Assembly (NCBI GenBank): GCA_046594885.1
Contig: JBKJRD010000093.1
Coordinates: 1 to 6,742, forward strand
DNA: 6,742 bases
Direction of reading: 5' to 3'
Origin: Methylotenera_A sp046594885
GTDB taxonomy: Bacteria; Pseudomonadota; Gammaproteobacteria; Burkholderiales; Methylophilaceae
Each line of letters starts with the position of its first letter. Within the stretch, counting starts at the first letter, position 1. Shown in pieces: positions 1 to 6,526 of the stretch. The notes under the pieces were generated by a model, which had not been told where the DNA came from, made no database searches, and was given only the letters and a program-made list of their open reading frames with translations. Both the position numbers and the translations under genes were made by a program.

Positions 1-856
1 CCATATTGGCTTCCGAATAAGCCTCTATCGTACCGACATCACGCCAATAGTAAAAACCGTTTTTAGCGCCCACGCAACTTTCTGTAAAGCGGTGCGCGTA
101 TACACGGGCGCGCGAAATTAAATAAGGAATAATATCGCCACCAAAATCTTTACTAGAATTTGGGTCAGCTGCATCTCTGGCTAATTGCTCATATAAAAAC
201 TGCGCATTAAACACATAAATACCCATGCTGGCTAAAGCTTGTGTTTTGTCGCCCGGCATATGTTTAGGGTTGGCGGGTTTTTCGGCAAATTCCATAATGC
301 GATCTTCATCATTTACCGCCATCACGCCAAAACTTTTCGCCTCTTCTAAAGATACATTTAAACAAGCGATGGTCATGTCTGCATTGTTTTTAGCATGTGT
401 AGCCAACATTTGGCCGTAATCCATTTTGTAAATATGATCGCCTGCTAAAATCACTACATATTGTGCATTGCTGGATTGCAATATATCCACATTTTGATGC
501 ACAGCATCGGCAGTACCTTTGTACCAATCCTCATTATTGTTTTGTTGTGAGGCAGGTAACAGCTCAATATATTCGTTAAATTCACCGTTTAAAAAGCTCC
601 AACCACGCTGAATATGGCGGATTAAGCTATGCGATTTATATTGCGTAATAACGCCAACGCGCCGAATTCCGGAGTTAATGCAATTAGATAATGGAAAATC
701 GATAATGCGGAATTTTCCGCCAAATGGGACTGCAGGTTTTGCACGTCGGTCGGTTAAATCTTTTAAGCGGCTACCACGTCCGCCAGCCAAAATTAGCGCA
801 ACCGTATTTTTAGTCATTGTGCTAATAAATCGTGAACTATTGGTATCTTGTGCCAT
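1..856 (-). CDS. glgC: Glucose-1-phosphate adenylyltransferase (ADP-glucose pyrophosphorylase), 3' end cut by window edge
   Basis: It makes ADP-glucose and pyrophosphate from ATP and glucose-1-phosphate, the committed cytosolic step of bacterial glycogen synthesis. Reading the minus strand from the ATG at 854-856 gives 285 uninterrupted codons to the left edge, against about 420-430 for the family. The nucleotidyltransferase domain is nearly complete; the C-terminal beta-helix domain is off the window. Visible motifs are LILAGGRGSRL (residues 21-31), RAKPAVPFGGKFRIIDF (38-54), WYKGTADAV (111-119, Tyr112 matching E. coli Tyr114), AGDHIY (138-143, Asp140 matching catalytic Asp142), EKPANP (192-197, Lys193 matching glucose-1-phosphate-binding Lys195) and YWRDVGT (270-276). 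The E. coli activator lysine (Lys39) is Arg37 here, as I recall for fructose-6-phosphate/pyruvate-activated enzymes. The start is set by an AGGAGG six bases upstream; Met14 is a less likely alternative. It is divergent from glgB. Identity is very secure. Confidence 0.97.
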   Translation of the reverse strand, partial: MAQDTNSSRFISTMTKNTVALILAGGRGSRLKDLTDRRAKPAVPFGGKFRIIDFPLSNCINSGIRRVGVITQYKSHSLIRHIQRGWSFLNGEFNEYIELLPASQQNNNEDWYKGTADAVHQNVDILQSSNAQYVVILAGDHIYKMDYGQMLATHAKNNADMTIACLNVSLEEAKSFGVMAVNDEDRIMEFAEKPANPKHMPGDKTQALASMGIYVFNAQFLYEQLARDAADPNSSKDFGGDIIPYLISRARVYAHRFTESCVGAKNGFYYWRDVGTIEAYSEANM

Positions 857-862
857 GGTTGC

Positions 863-868
863 CCTCCT
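863..868 (-). promoter_or_regulatory. Strong Shine-Dalgarno of glgC
   Basis: On the minus strand this reads AGGAGG, six bases before the ATG at 854-856. It decides the glgC start in favour of this codon over the in-frame ATG 13 codons later. It is the only strong ribosome binding site among the glgC, glgB and pgi starts. Confidence 0.85.
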
Positions 869-906
869 CGAACTTTAGTCAATAAGAATAAACATTATTG
901 TCTTGC

Positions 907-922
907 TGGCTGTATTTAGCCA
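907..922. repeat. Short inverted repeat in the glgC leader
   Basis: TGGCT, six bases, then AGCCA form a perfect 5-bp dyad between the likely glgC promoter and its ribosome binding site. It could be a small operator or an mRNA hairpin, but a dyad this short can occur by chance. Confidence 0.25.
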
Positions 923-945
923 TTTTGGGCAAATAACATTAATTA

Positions 946-975
946 ATCATCATTTATTATGCTTAACAATGACAA
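946..975 (-). promoter_or_regulatory. Possible glgC promoter
   Basis: On the minus strand TTGTCA (970-975, 5 of 6 to the sigma-70 -35 box) is followed 18 bases later by GATGAT (946-951, 4 of 6 to the -10 box). Transcription would start near 939 and give a leader of about 80 bases. A perfect TATAAT at 980-985 on the same strand is an alternative -10 box, but I see no good -35 box for it. The stretch is very AT-rich, so chance matches are likely. Confidence 0.3.
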
Positions 976-988
976 TTTAATTATAGGC

Positions 989-1010
989 CTAGATACGGGT
1001 TATAATCTAG
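989..1010. promoter_or_regulatory. Perfect 6+6 bp dyad over the putative glgB -10 box (operator candidate)
   Basis: CTAGAT at 989-994 and ATCTAG at 1005-1010 are perfect inverted repeats separated by ten bases, giving a 22-bp site with half-site centres 16 bp apart. The right half overlaps the TATAAT at 1001-1006. That placement suits a dimeric repressor or a transcript-start hairpin. The left half overlaps a separate palindrome, TAGGCCTA (984-991), next to the minus-strand TATAAT. The dyad is seen directly; the operator role is inferred. Confidence 0.35.
1001..1006 (+). promoter_or_regulatory. Putative -10 box of glgB
   Basis: A perfect TATAAT lies 35 bases before the GTG start of glgB. The best -35 candidate is only 3 of 6 (TTAATT at 977-982, 18-base spacer), so the promoter may need an activator or may not be real. 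The transcript would start near 1013 with a leader of about 30 bases. Confidence 0.45.
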
Positions 1011-1041
1011 TGTAATTCAACTGATTTAAAGAAATTATATC

Positions 1042-3213
1042 GTGGCCAGCACATCTCAAAACCAATTGCATTCGATTCTTGACGCGACACATCACGACGC
1101 ATTCGCTTATTTAGGACTACATAAAGAAGGGGCTGAATTTGTGTTCCGCACCTTTTTGCCCTATGCGGAAAAAGTCAACTTAAAAGTTAACGCGAAGTGG
1201 GTGCAATGTACCCGTGTTCATGCCGCAGGTTTATATGAGTGGCGCGGCAATAAAGCGCCTGCTGCACCTTGCATGATTCAAATTGAAGCCAATCAACATA
1301 TCACTGAATCAGCCGATGCTTACAGCTTTAATCCGTTACTCACGGATAACGAGTTGTATTTATTTGGCGAAGGGTCACTCAATCAAGCTTACAACACATT
1401 TGGTGCGCACATTGTTGAGCATCAAGATGTGCTAGGCGTGCGTTTTGCAGTGTGGGCGCCTAATGCAGAGCGCGTGAGTGTAATTGGTCAATTTAACCAA
1501 TGGGATGGCCGCGTAAACCCCATGCGCGTGCGTGGTAGCACAGGTGTATGGGAGTTATTCATACCCAATTTAGCACATGGCAATTTATATAAATTTGAAA
1601 TTCGCAATCGTTCTTCACATGCACTATTAACGAAAACAGACCCTTTCGCACGCGAGTTTGAAGCGCGTCCTGGTACTGCCGCTAAAATATGTGCTAATAG
1701 TCATTTTAAATGGCAGGATAAAGCTTGGCTAGCACATCGTGCCAGTAGTGATTGGCTACATGCGCCTTTCAATTGCTACGAGGTACATTTAGGCTCTTGG
1801 CGCCGCAAAAATGATAATCAATCACTCAGCTATCGCGAGTTAGCTGCTGAGCTGGTGCCTTATGTAGCCGATATGGGTTATACGCATATCGAATTGCTAC
1901 CTATTACTGAACATCCATTGAATGAATCCTGGGGCTATCAAACCACTGGATATTTTGGCGTGACCAACCGCTTTGGCACACCAGACGATTTGAAATTTTT
2001 AATTGATGCCTGTCATCAAGCCAATATTGGGGTGATTTTAGACTGGGTGCCTGGTCACTTTCCCAAAGATGATTGGGCGCTAGCGCGATTTGATGGTACT
2101 GCATTATATGAGCATGAAGATCCACGCATTGGCGAGCACCAAGAGTGGGGCACGCTGATTTTTAACTACGGTCGCAACGAAGTGCGCAACTTTTTGGTGT
2201 CCAGCGCTTATTTCTGGTTGAAAGAGTTTCATATTGACGGCTTACGCGTGGATGCTGTGGCGTCTATGTTGTATCTGGATTACTCACGCAAAGCGGGTGA
2301 ATGGCTGCCGAATAAATTTGGTGGGCGCGAAAACTTGGAAGCCATTGATTTCCTAAAACAGCTTAATATGATTGTGCACCAAGACTTTCCAGGCGCACTG
2401 ACCATTGCAGAAGAATCTACCGCTTGGCCTGCTGTATCACGACCTATTTATTTAGGCGGCTTGGGGTTCAGCATGAAATGGAATATGGGCTGGATGAATG
2501 ACACGCTAAGCTATATTGAAAACGAGCCTATCCATCGCAGATATCATCACAGCATGCTGACTTTCGGCCAACTGTATGCCTATTCTGAAAACTTTGTACT
2601 GCCGTTTTCGCACGATGAAGTAGTGCATGGTAAAGGCTCGTTAATCGGCAAAATGCCGGGCGACTCATGGCAGAAGTTTGCTAATTTACGCCTGTTAATG
2701 ACGCTACAAATGACACATCCTGGCAAAAAACTCAACTTTATGGGCAACGAAATTGCACAAGGCCTTGAGTGGAATGTGAACCGCAGCCTAGATTGGCATT
2801 TGCTTGAACATGAGTCGCACTTTGGCATACAGCGCACCGCGCGTGATTTAAATATGCACTATATTAAAATGAACAGTTTGCATGGGCTTGATTTCGATGT
2901 GCAGGGTTTTGAATGGATTGATTGTCACGATTCTGATCAATCCATTATTAGCTTTATCAGACGCGGGCTGGATAATTCCTTTGCTATAATAGTGCTGAAT
3001 TTTACGCCTGTGTTACGTGAAAACTATCGAATTGGCATGCCACAAGCAGGCCAATATGCCGAAATTTTTAATAGTGATGCAGCTTATTATGGTGGCAGCA
3101 ACCAAGGCAATGGTGCGGGCTTACAAACTGAAAATATTGCTTGGATGCACAAACCGCAATCGCTGATGATTACATTGCCGCCATTAGCAGGTTTAATCAT
3201 CGTTAAGAAATAG
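1042..3213 (+). CDS. glgB: 1,4-alpha-glucan (glycogen) branching enzyme, full length
   Basis: It cuts an alpha-1,4 glucan chain and rejoins the piece through an alpha-1,6 bond (GH13, EC 2.4.1.18 type) in the cytosol. The 723 residues match the roughly 728 of E. coli GlgB and align end to end. An N-terminal extension/CBM48 region covers about 1-110, a second CBM48 about 115-215 (VRFAVWAPNAERVSVIGQF at 133-151), the catalytic barrel about 240-600, and a beta-sandwich the rest. Catalytic residues are present: nucleophile Asp404 in GLRVDAVASM, acid/base Glu457 in AEEST, and transition-state Asp525 in SHDEVVHG. The C-terminus ends TLPPLAGLIIVKK, as in the family. The start is GTG at 1042: the frame has a stop at 1027-1029 and no ATG between. 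No Shine-Dalgarno is visible, so initiation may depend on the unstructured AT-rich leader. It is divergent from glgC and 110 bases upstream of pgi. Confidence 0.98.
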   Translation: MASTSQNQLHSILDATHHDAFAYLGLHKEGAEFVFRTFLPYAEKVNLKVNAKWVQCTRVHAAGLYEWRGNKAPAAPCMIQIEANQHITESADAYSFNPLLTDNELYLFGEGSLNQAYNTFGAHIVEHQDVLGVRFAVWAPNAERVSVIGQFNQWDGRVNPMRVRGSTGVWELFIPNLAHGNLYKFEIRNRSSHALLTKTDPFAREFEARPGTAAKICANSHFKWQDKAWLAHRASSDWLHAPFNCYEVHLGSWRRKNDNQSLSYRELAAELVPYVADMGYTHIELLPITEHPLNESWGYQTTGYFGVTNRFGTPDDLKFLIDACHQANIGVILDWVPGHFPKDDWALARFDGTALYEHEDPRIGEHQEWGTLIFNYGRNEVRNFLVSSAYFWLKEFHIDGLRVDAVASMLYLDYSRKAGEWLPNKFGGRENLEAIDFLKQLNMIVHQDFPGALTIAEESTAWPAVSRPIYLGGLGFSMKWNMGWMNDTLSYIENEPIHRRYHHSMLTFGQLYAYSENFVLPFSHDEVVHGKGSLIGKMPGDSWQKFANLRLLMTLQMTHPGKKLNFMGNEIAQGLEWNVNRSLDWHLLEHESHFGIQRTARDLNMHYIKMNSLHGLDFDVQGFEWIDCHDSDQSIISFIRRGLDNSFAIIVLNFTPVLRENYRIGMPQAGQYAEIFNSDAAYYGGSNQGNGAGLQTENIAWMHKPQSLMITLPPLAGLIIVKK

Positions 3214-3215
3214 TG

Positions 3216-3253
3216 AACACTAAAAACTTAACCCAAAAAAAAGTGTTAAGTTT
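3216..3253. repeat. Inverted repeats between glgB and pgi (possible weak terminator or attenuator)
   Basis: AAACTTAAC (3224-3232) and GTTAAGTTT (3245-3253) form a perfect 9-bp stem with a 12-base loop rich in A. A second pairing, AACACT (3216-3221) with AGTGTT (3242-3247), shares bases with the first, so the two folds compete. The stem is AT-rich and no T-run follows on the plus strand, so it is a poor intrinsic terminator for glgB. It could modulate read-through into pgi or protect the glgB 3' end. Confidence 0.35.
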
Positions 3254-3269
3254 GCAAATAATAGGTATT

Positions 3270-3275
3270 TATAAT
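3270..3275 (+). promoter_or_regulatory. Putative -10 box of pgi
   Basis: A perfect TATAAT sits 48 bases before the pgi ATG. The only -35-like hexamer at a usable distance is TTAAGT (3246-3251, 3 of 6, 18-base spacer), and it lies inside the stem of the inverted repeat. The region is almost all A and T, so the match has limited weight. It would let pgi be transcribed separately from glgB. Confidence 0.35.
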
Positions 3276-3323
3276 AATAAATTACTTTAATTAAATAATA
3301 TAACCAATTGTTTTAAATAATAA

Positions 3324-4976
3324 ATGACCACTCTAACTCAATTCCCCACCTGGCAAAAACTGTGCGCTCATCAAAAGGCCGTCATGCCTTTGCATATGCG
3401 TGATTTGTTTACCACAGACCCTAAACGTTTTGAAAAATACAGCTTAAAGTTTGCTGATTTACTGTTTGACTACTCAAAACATCGCATCACCGATGAAACT
3501 TTGCCACTGTTATTTCAAATGGCGCGCGAAGCCAATATTGAGCAATGGCGCGATAAAATGTTTGCTGGTGAAAAAATCAATATTACCGAAAACCGTGCTG
3601 TGCTGCATACTGCCTTGCGCAATCGCAGCAATACGCCTGTTTTTGTCGATGACAAAGATGTAATGCCAGACGTGAATGCTGTGCTAAAGCAAATGCGTGA
3701 TTTTTCAGAAAAAGTACGTAACGGTAGCTGGAAAGGTTACAGCGGCAAACGCATTACCGATATCGTGAATATTGGTATTGGCGGCTCTGATTTAGGCCCT
3801 GTAATGGTGTGCGACGCCCTAAAACCTTATGCTGACCCAGCACTTAACATTCATTTTGTATCAAATATTGATGGTGCGCATTTGATGCGCGCATTAGAAA
3901 AATGTAAACCAGAAACGACATTATTTATTGTTGCCTCGAAAACATTTACCACGCAAGAAACCATGACTAACGCCACTACAGCTAGAACGTGGTTTTTAGA
4001 GGCTGCCAAAGACAACGATCATGTGGCAAAACACTTTGTGGCTTTATCCACTAATGCAAAAGCGGTGGCCGATTTTGGTATCGATACTGCCAATATGTTT
4101 GCCTTTTGGGATTGGGTGGGTGGACGTTATTCATTATGGTCTGCCATTGGGCTTAGCATTGCCTTATATGTTGGCATGGATAATTTTGAAGCTTTATTAG
4201 AAGGCGCGCACGAAATGGACAACCATTTCAAAACCGCGCCTTTAGAAGAAAATATGCCAGTGATTTTGGCGTTAATTGGCATCTGGTATAACAATTTCTT
4301 TCATGTCGATACGCATGCGATTTTACCTTACGATCAAGGCATGGCGCGCTTTCCTGCTTATATGCAGCAAGCCGATATGGAAAGTAATGGTAAATTTATC
4401 TGCCGCGACGGCACGCGCGTGCAATACAAAACTGGCCCAGTCATTTGGGGAGAAGCTGGCACCAATGGTCAACATGCGTTTTACCAACTGATTCATCAAG
4501 GCACGCAAATTGTGCCAGCAGACTTTTTAATGCCTGTGCACAGCCATTATGCCATTGGTAAACACGGATACGCCCACCACAAAATTCTGTTGGCTAACTT
4601 TTTGGCGCAAACGCAAGCCTTAATGTTGGGCAAAACCACAGAAGAAGCACGCGTTGAGCTTGAAAAACAAGGTTTAAAAGGCGAGGAATTAGAAAAATTA
4701 TTGCCGCATAAAGTATTTGAAGGCAACCGCCCTACCACATCCATCTTGTTCGATAAACTAACCCCAAACACACTAGGCAAGTTAATCGCGCTGTACGAAC
4801 ACAAAATATTCGTACAAGGCATTATGTGGGATATCAATAGCTACGATCAATGGGGCGTGGAATTTGGCAAACAAATCGCGCAACAGATTTTGCCGCAACT
4901 GACTAGCGTTGAAAAAGTGAGTAATTACGATAGCTCAACTAATGGTTTGATTAATCATACTAAAGCATTGAAGTAG
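3324..4976 (+). CDS. pgi: Glucose-6-phosphate isomerase, full length
   Basis: It interconverts glucose-6-phosphate and fructose-6-phosphate in the cytosol. At 550 residues it matches E. coli Pgi (549) and aligns over its whole length: two SIS sugar-isomerase lobes with the sugar-phosphate loop VNIGIGGSDLGP (148-159) and the SKTFTTQET stretch (205-213). Both family signatures are present: DWVGGRYSLWSAIG (263-276) and the C-terminal block 499-516 ending YDQWGVEFGK. The catalytic set is intact: Glu353 in MESNGK, His384 in TNGQHAFYQ and Lys516 in GVEFGK. A loop at 401-420 is three residues longer than in E. coli and carries five histidines. The ATG start gives the expected N-terminus, but no Shine-Dalgarno precedes it. 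It follows glgB on the same strand by 110 bases, supplying hexose phosphate for glycogen or, in a methylotroph, moving fructose-6-phosphate toward glucose-6-phosphate oxidation. Confidence 0.98.
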   Translation: MTTLTQFPTWQKLCAHQKAVMPLHMRDLFTTDPKRFEKYSLKFADLLFDYSKHRITDETLPLLFQMAREANIEQWRDKMFAGEKINITENRAVLHTALRNRSNTPVFVDDKDVMPDVNAVLKQMRDFSEKVRNGSWKGYSGKRITDIVNIGIGGSDLGPVMVCDALKPYADPALNIHFVSNIDGAHLMRALEKCKPETTLFIVASKTFTTQETMTNATTARTWFLEAAKDNDHVAKHFVALSTNAKAVADFGIDTANMFAFWDWVGGRYSLWSAIGLSIALYVGMDNFEALLEGAHEMDNHFKTAPLEENMPVILALIGIWYNNFFHVDTHAILPYDQGMARFPAYMQQADMESNGKFICRDGTRVQYKTGPVIWGEAGTNGQHAFYQLIHQGTQIVPADFLMPVHSHYAIGKHGYAHHKILLANFLAQTQALMLGKTTEEARVELEKQGLKGEELEKLLPHKVFEGNRPTTSILFDKLTPNTLGKLIALYEHKIFVQGIMWDINSYDQWGVEFGKQIAQQILPQLTSVEKVSNYDSSTNGLINHTKALK

Positions 4977-5161
4977 CGCTGACAAAAGTTTGCATACAGA
5001 GCTTGTTTTAAAGAAATAATTGGGGTATTAAGCGTGCTTAAATTTGGTTAACAATTGATTTAATTAATTTTTCTCTTTTAACAACCTGCTCAACTAAAAG
5101 ATTAAGCTCCTAATTGAGGTCTATTTTAAGTTAGGGATTATAAGATGATTGCCGCTGAATC
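4977..5161. other. AT-rich intergenic region after pgi with weak dyads
   Basis: This 185-base gap has no RNA gene that I can recognise. Three elements are visible. TTAAGC-GT-GCTTAA (5028-5041) would be a weak pgi terminator, since no clean T-run follows. TCTTTTA (5074-5080) pairs with TAAAAGA (5095-5101) across 14 bases. A possible promoter for the next gene is TTGAGG (5114-5119) with TATAAG (5139-5144), though its 19-base spacer is long. Each is weak alone. Confidence 0.3.
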
Positions 5162-5180
5162 ATGGATAAAACACAATTAA
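5145..5180 (+). CDS. Possible 11-codon leader ORF overlapping the start of the small membrane gene
   Basis: ATG at 5145 opens MIAAESWIKHN and stops at TAA 5178-5180, overlapping the next ORF (ATG 5162) in another frame. An AGGGA at 5133-5137 sits seven bases before this ATG, whereas ATG 5162 has no ribosome binding site of its own. The arrangement would suit translational coupling. It could also be chance, or the trace of an indel that moved the true start of the downstream gene out of frame. Nothing in the peptide itself suggests a function. Confidence 0.3.
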   Translation: MIAAESWIKHN

Positions 5181-5506
5181 TCACAATTATAGTTAGTGCG
5201 CTTGCTGGCGCTATCGCTAAACCACTTATTGAATGGTTAATATCCGTAGTCAAAACAACAGAGATAGCTAAAGCTATAACAGCAATAGCAAAAAAAGCTT
5301 TTTCAAAAAACAATAGAGTCGTAATTTTTGACTTATTAAGCCTTTCGTTTTATGTAGTCGTATTAGTAAGCTTTGCTTTAGATGAAGCATCCCCAACAAA
5401 ACTTGATATTCTTATCGCTATCGGTGCATCTCTAGCCTGTCTAGTCATGTCGGTCTCACTAGTTTTTCATATAATTATGGCAATTAATGTTAATAAAAAA
5501 TCTTGA
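5162..5506 (+). CDS. Small predicted inner-membrane protein, unknown function
   Basis: I do not recognise this 114-residue protein. It has a hydrophobic N-terminal segment (about 5-30, with Lys20 and Glu24 inside, so either a membrane helix or an amphipathic one). A basic stretch follows (31-52, five Lys and one Arg), then two clear membrane helices (about 53-73 and 82-110) joined by a short acidic loop, and a KKS tail. By the positive-inside rule the basic stretch and the C-terminus face the cytoplasm. There are no cysteine pairs or catalytic motifs. G+C is 33% by hand count, against 48% and 40% in two sampled 60-base pieces of glgB, which hints at acquisition or weak selection. ATG 5162 is the first start after a stop at 5156-5158 but lacks a Shine-Dalgarno. 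It lies alone between pgi and the convergent sppA, 30 bases from the sppA stop. Hydrophobic periodicity supports a real gene; function is open. Confidence 0.6.
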   Translation: MDKTQLITIIVSALAGAIAKPLIEWLISVVKTTEIAKAITAIAKKAFSKNNRVVIFDLLSLSFYVVVLVSFALDEASPTKLDILIAIGASLACLVMSVSLVFHIIMAINVNKKS

Positions 5507-5536
5507 CCATCTATCAAGCTGGATGCGCTAAGTTGG

Positions 5537-6478
5537 CTATCTTAAAGTAACCCCTTTAACCATCGCATCAATACCAACTGCCTTCGCCATACTAGCGCCT
5601 AAGCGTTTAGCAAAGCGGTCAGTAATACTCTCTTGATAGGTAAAATCGACGATTTCGTCTTGTTTAATTACTTCGCGGGCCACGTAATTGGCGTTACCTA
5701 GTGCATCGGCCAAGCCAATTTTAATACTTTGTTCGCCGCTCCAAAATAATCCACTAAAGGTTTCATTGTTTTCTACCAAGCGTTTGCCGCGGCCTTCGCG
5801 CACAACCATTTTAAATTGCTCATGAATTTGATTAAGCATATTTTGTGCATAAGCCACATGTTTAGGGTTTTCTGGTGAGAATGGATCTAACATGGCTTTG
5901 TTTTCGCCAGCGGTTAATAGTCGGCGCTCTACGCCTACTTTTTCCATGGTTTCAGTAAAGCCAAAACCATCCATTAAAACGCCAATTGAGCCGACAATAC
6001 TGGCTTTATCGACATAAATTTTATCTGCCGCAGCCGCAATATAATAGCCGCCAGAGGCGCAAATATCTTCTACCACTGCGTATACAGGAATAGCCGGATG
6101 CAATTTCTTTTGGCGCTTGATTTCATCGTAAATAATACCCGCTTGCACTGGGCTGCCGCCTGGGCTATTGATGCGAAAAATAATGCCTTTAGTACCTTTG
6201 TTTTCGTATGCATCGTTTAAGCTGTTCATCACAGAATCCGCATTGACATCGCCGCCAGCTTCAATCACGCCAGCAATTTCAATGAGCGCGGTATGTTCGC
6301 CTGTGCTGACTTTGCTGCCGCCTACCCAGCCCAATGCCAAAATCAGCAAAATGAACAAATACGCATACATGAGGATTTTAAAAAATATATTCCAACGCCT
6401 TGCAGTTTTTTGCTCTTGCAAACCAGATAAAGCCAATTTTTCGATGGTTTGTTGTTGCCAATTGTTATCTTCTGACAT
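5537..6478 (-). CDS. sppA: Signal peptide peptidase SppA, short (36K) form, S49 serine protease
   Basis: It is a membrane-anchored serine protease of family S49, whose members degrade cleaved signal peptides and some membrane proteins. At 313 residues it is the single-domain short form, like B. subtilis SppA (335), not the duplicated E. coli type (about 618). A cytoplasmic N-terminus (1-30) leads to one membrane helix (about 31-52); the protease domain would face the periplasm. Visible motifs are FRINSPGGSP (101-110) and VEDICASGGYYIAAAADKI (136-154), with nucleophile Ser142. The base is Lys194 in GENKAM, and the Ser-Lys spacing of 52 equals that of B. subtilis Ser147/Lys199. SIVGSIGVLMDGF (160-172) is also typical. 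The ATG start at 6476-6478 is preceded only by a weak AGAAAG. It lies 48 bases after the Rieske gene on the same strand, so the two are probably co-transcribed, and it converges on the small membrane gene. Confidence 0.95.
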   Translation of the reverse strand: MSEDNNWQQQTIEKLALSGLQEQKTARRWNIFFKILMYAYLFILLILALGWVGGSKVSTGEHTALIEIAGVIEAGGDVNADSVMNSLNDAYENKGTKGIIFRINSPGGSPVQAGIIYDEIKRQKKLHPAIPVYAVVEDICASGGYYIAAAADKIYVDKASIVGSIGVLMDGFGFTETMEKVGVERRLLTAGENKAMLDPFSPENPKHVAYAQNMLNQIHEQFKMVVREGRGKRLVENNETFSGLFWSGEQSIKIGLADALGNANYVAREVIKQDEIVDFTYQESITDRFAKRLGASMAKAVGIDAMVKGVTLR

Positions 6479-6526
6479 GGTTCATGCTTTCTAAAAAGTA
6501 AATGCTAAAAAAGTGTAATTCAATGT

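Noticed and set aside
225..878. Two plus-strand ORFs (225-419 and 678-878)
   Set aside because: Both lie antisense inside or over the start of glgC, whose minus-strand frame aligns continuously with the known enzyme. Their peptides have no recognisable features.
938..947. ATTAATTAAT palindrome as an operator
   Set aside because: It is a simple AT palindrome in a very AT-rich spacer and is easily explained by composition.
1904..2837. Minus-strand ORFs at 1904-2125 and 2580-2837
   Set aside because: They lie antisense to the catalytic core of glgB, which is fully conserved on the plus strand; they are compositional shadows.
3451..4837. ORFs overlapping pgi (plus 3451-3663 and 4276-4491; minus 4323-4508 and 4547-4837)
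   Set aside because: All are in other frames of an intact pgi and have no family features or ribosome binding sites that stand out.
5131..5313. Minus-strand 60-residue hydrophobic ORF
   Set aside because: It is antisense to the first half of the small membrane gene; hydrophobicity on the opposite strand is expected from such codons. The plus-strand ORF is longer and has a more sensible charge layout.
5507..5536. Bidirectional terminator between the small membrane gene and sppA
   Set aside because: The 30-base convergent gap contains no stem of useful length and no T-run, so I could not support a terminator here.
6168..6494. Plus-strand 108-residue ORF
   Set aside because: It is antisense to the N-terminal part of sppA, whose family match and catalytic residues are clear.
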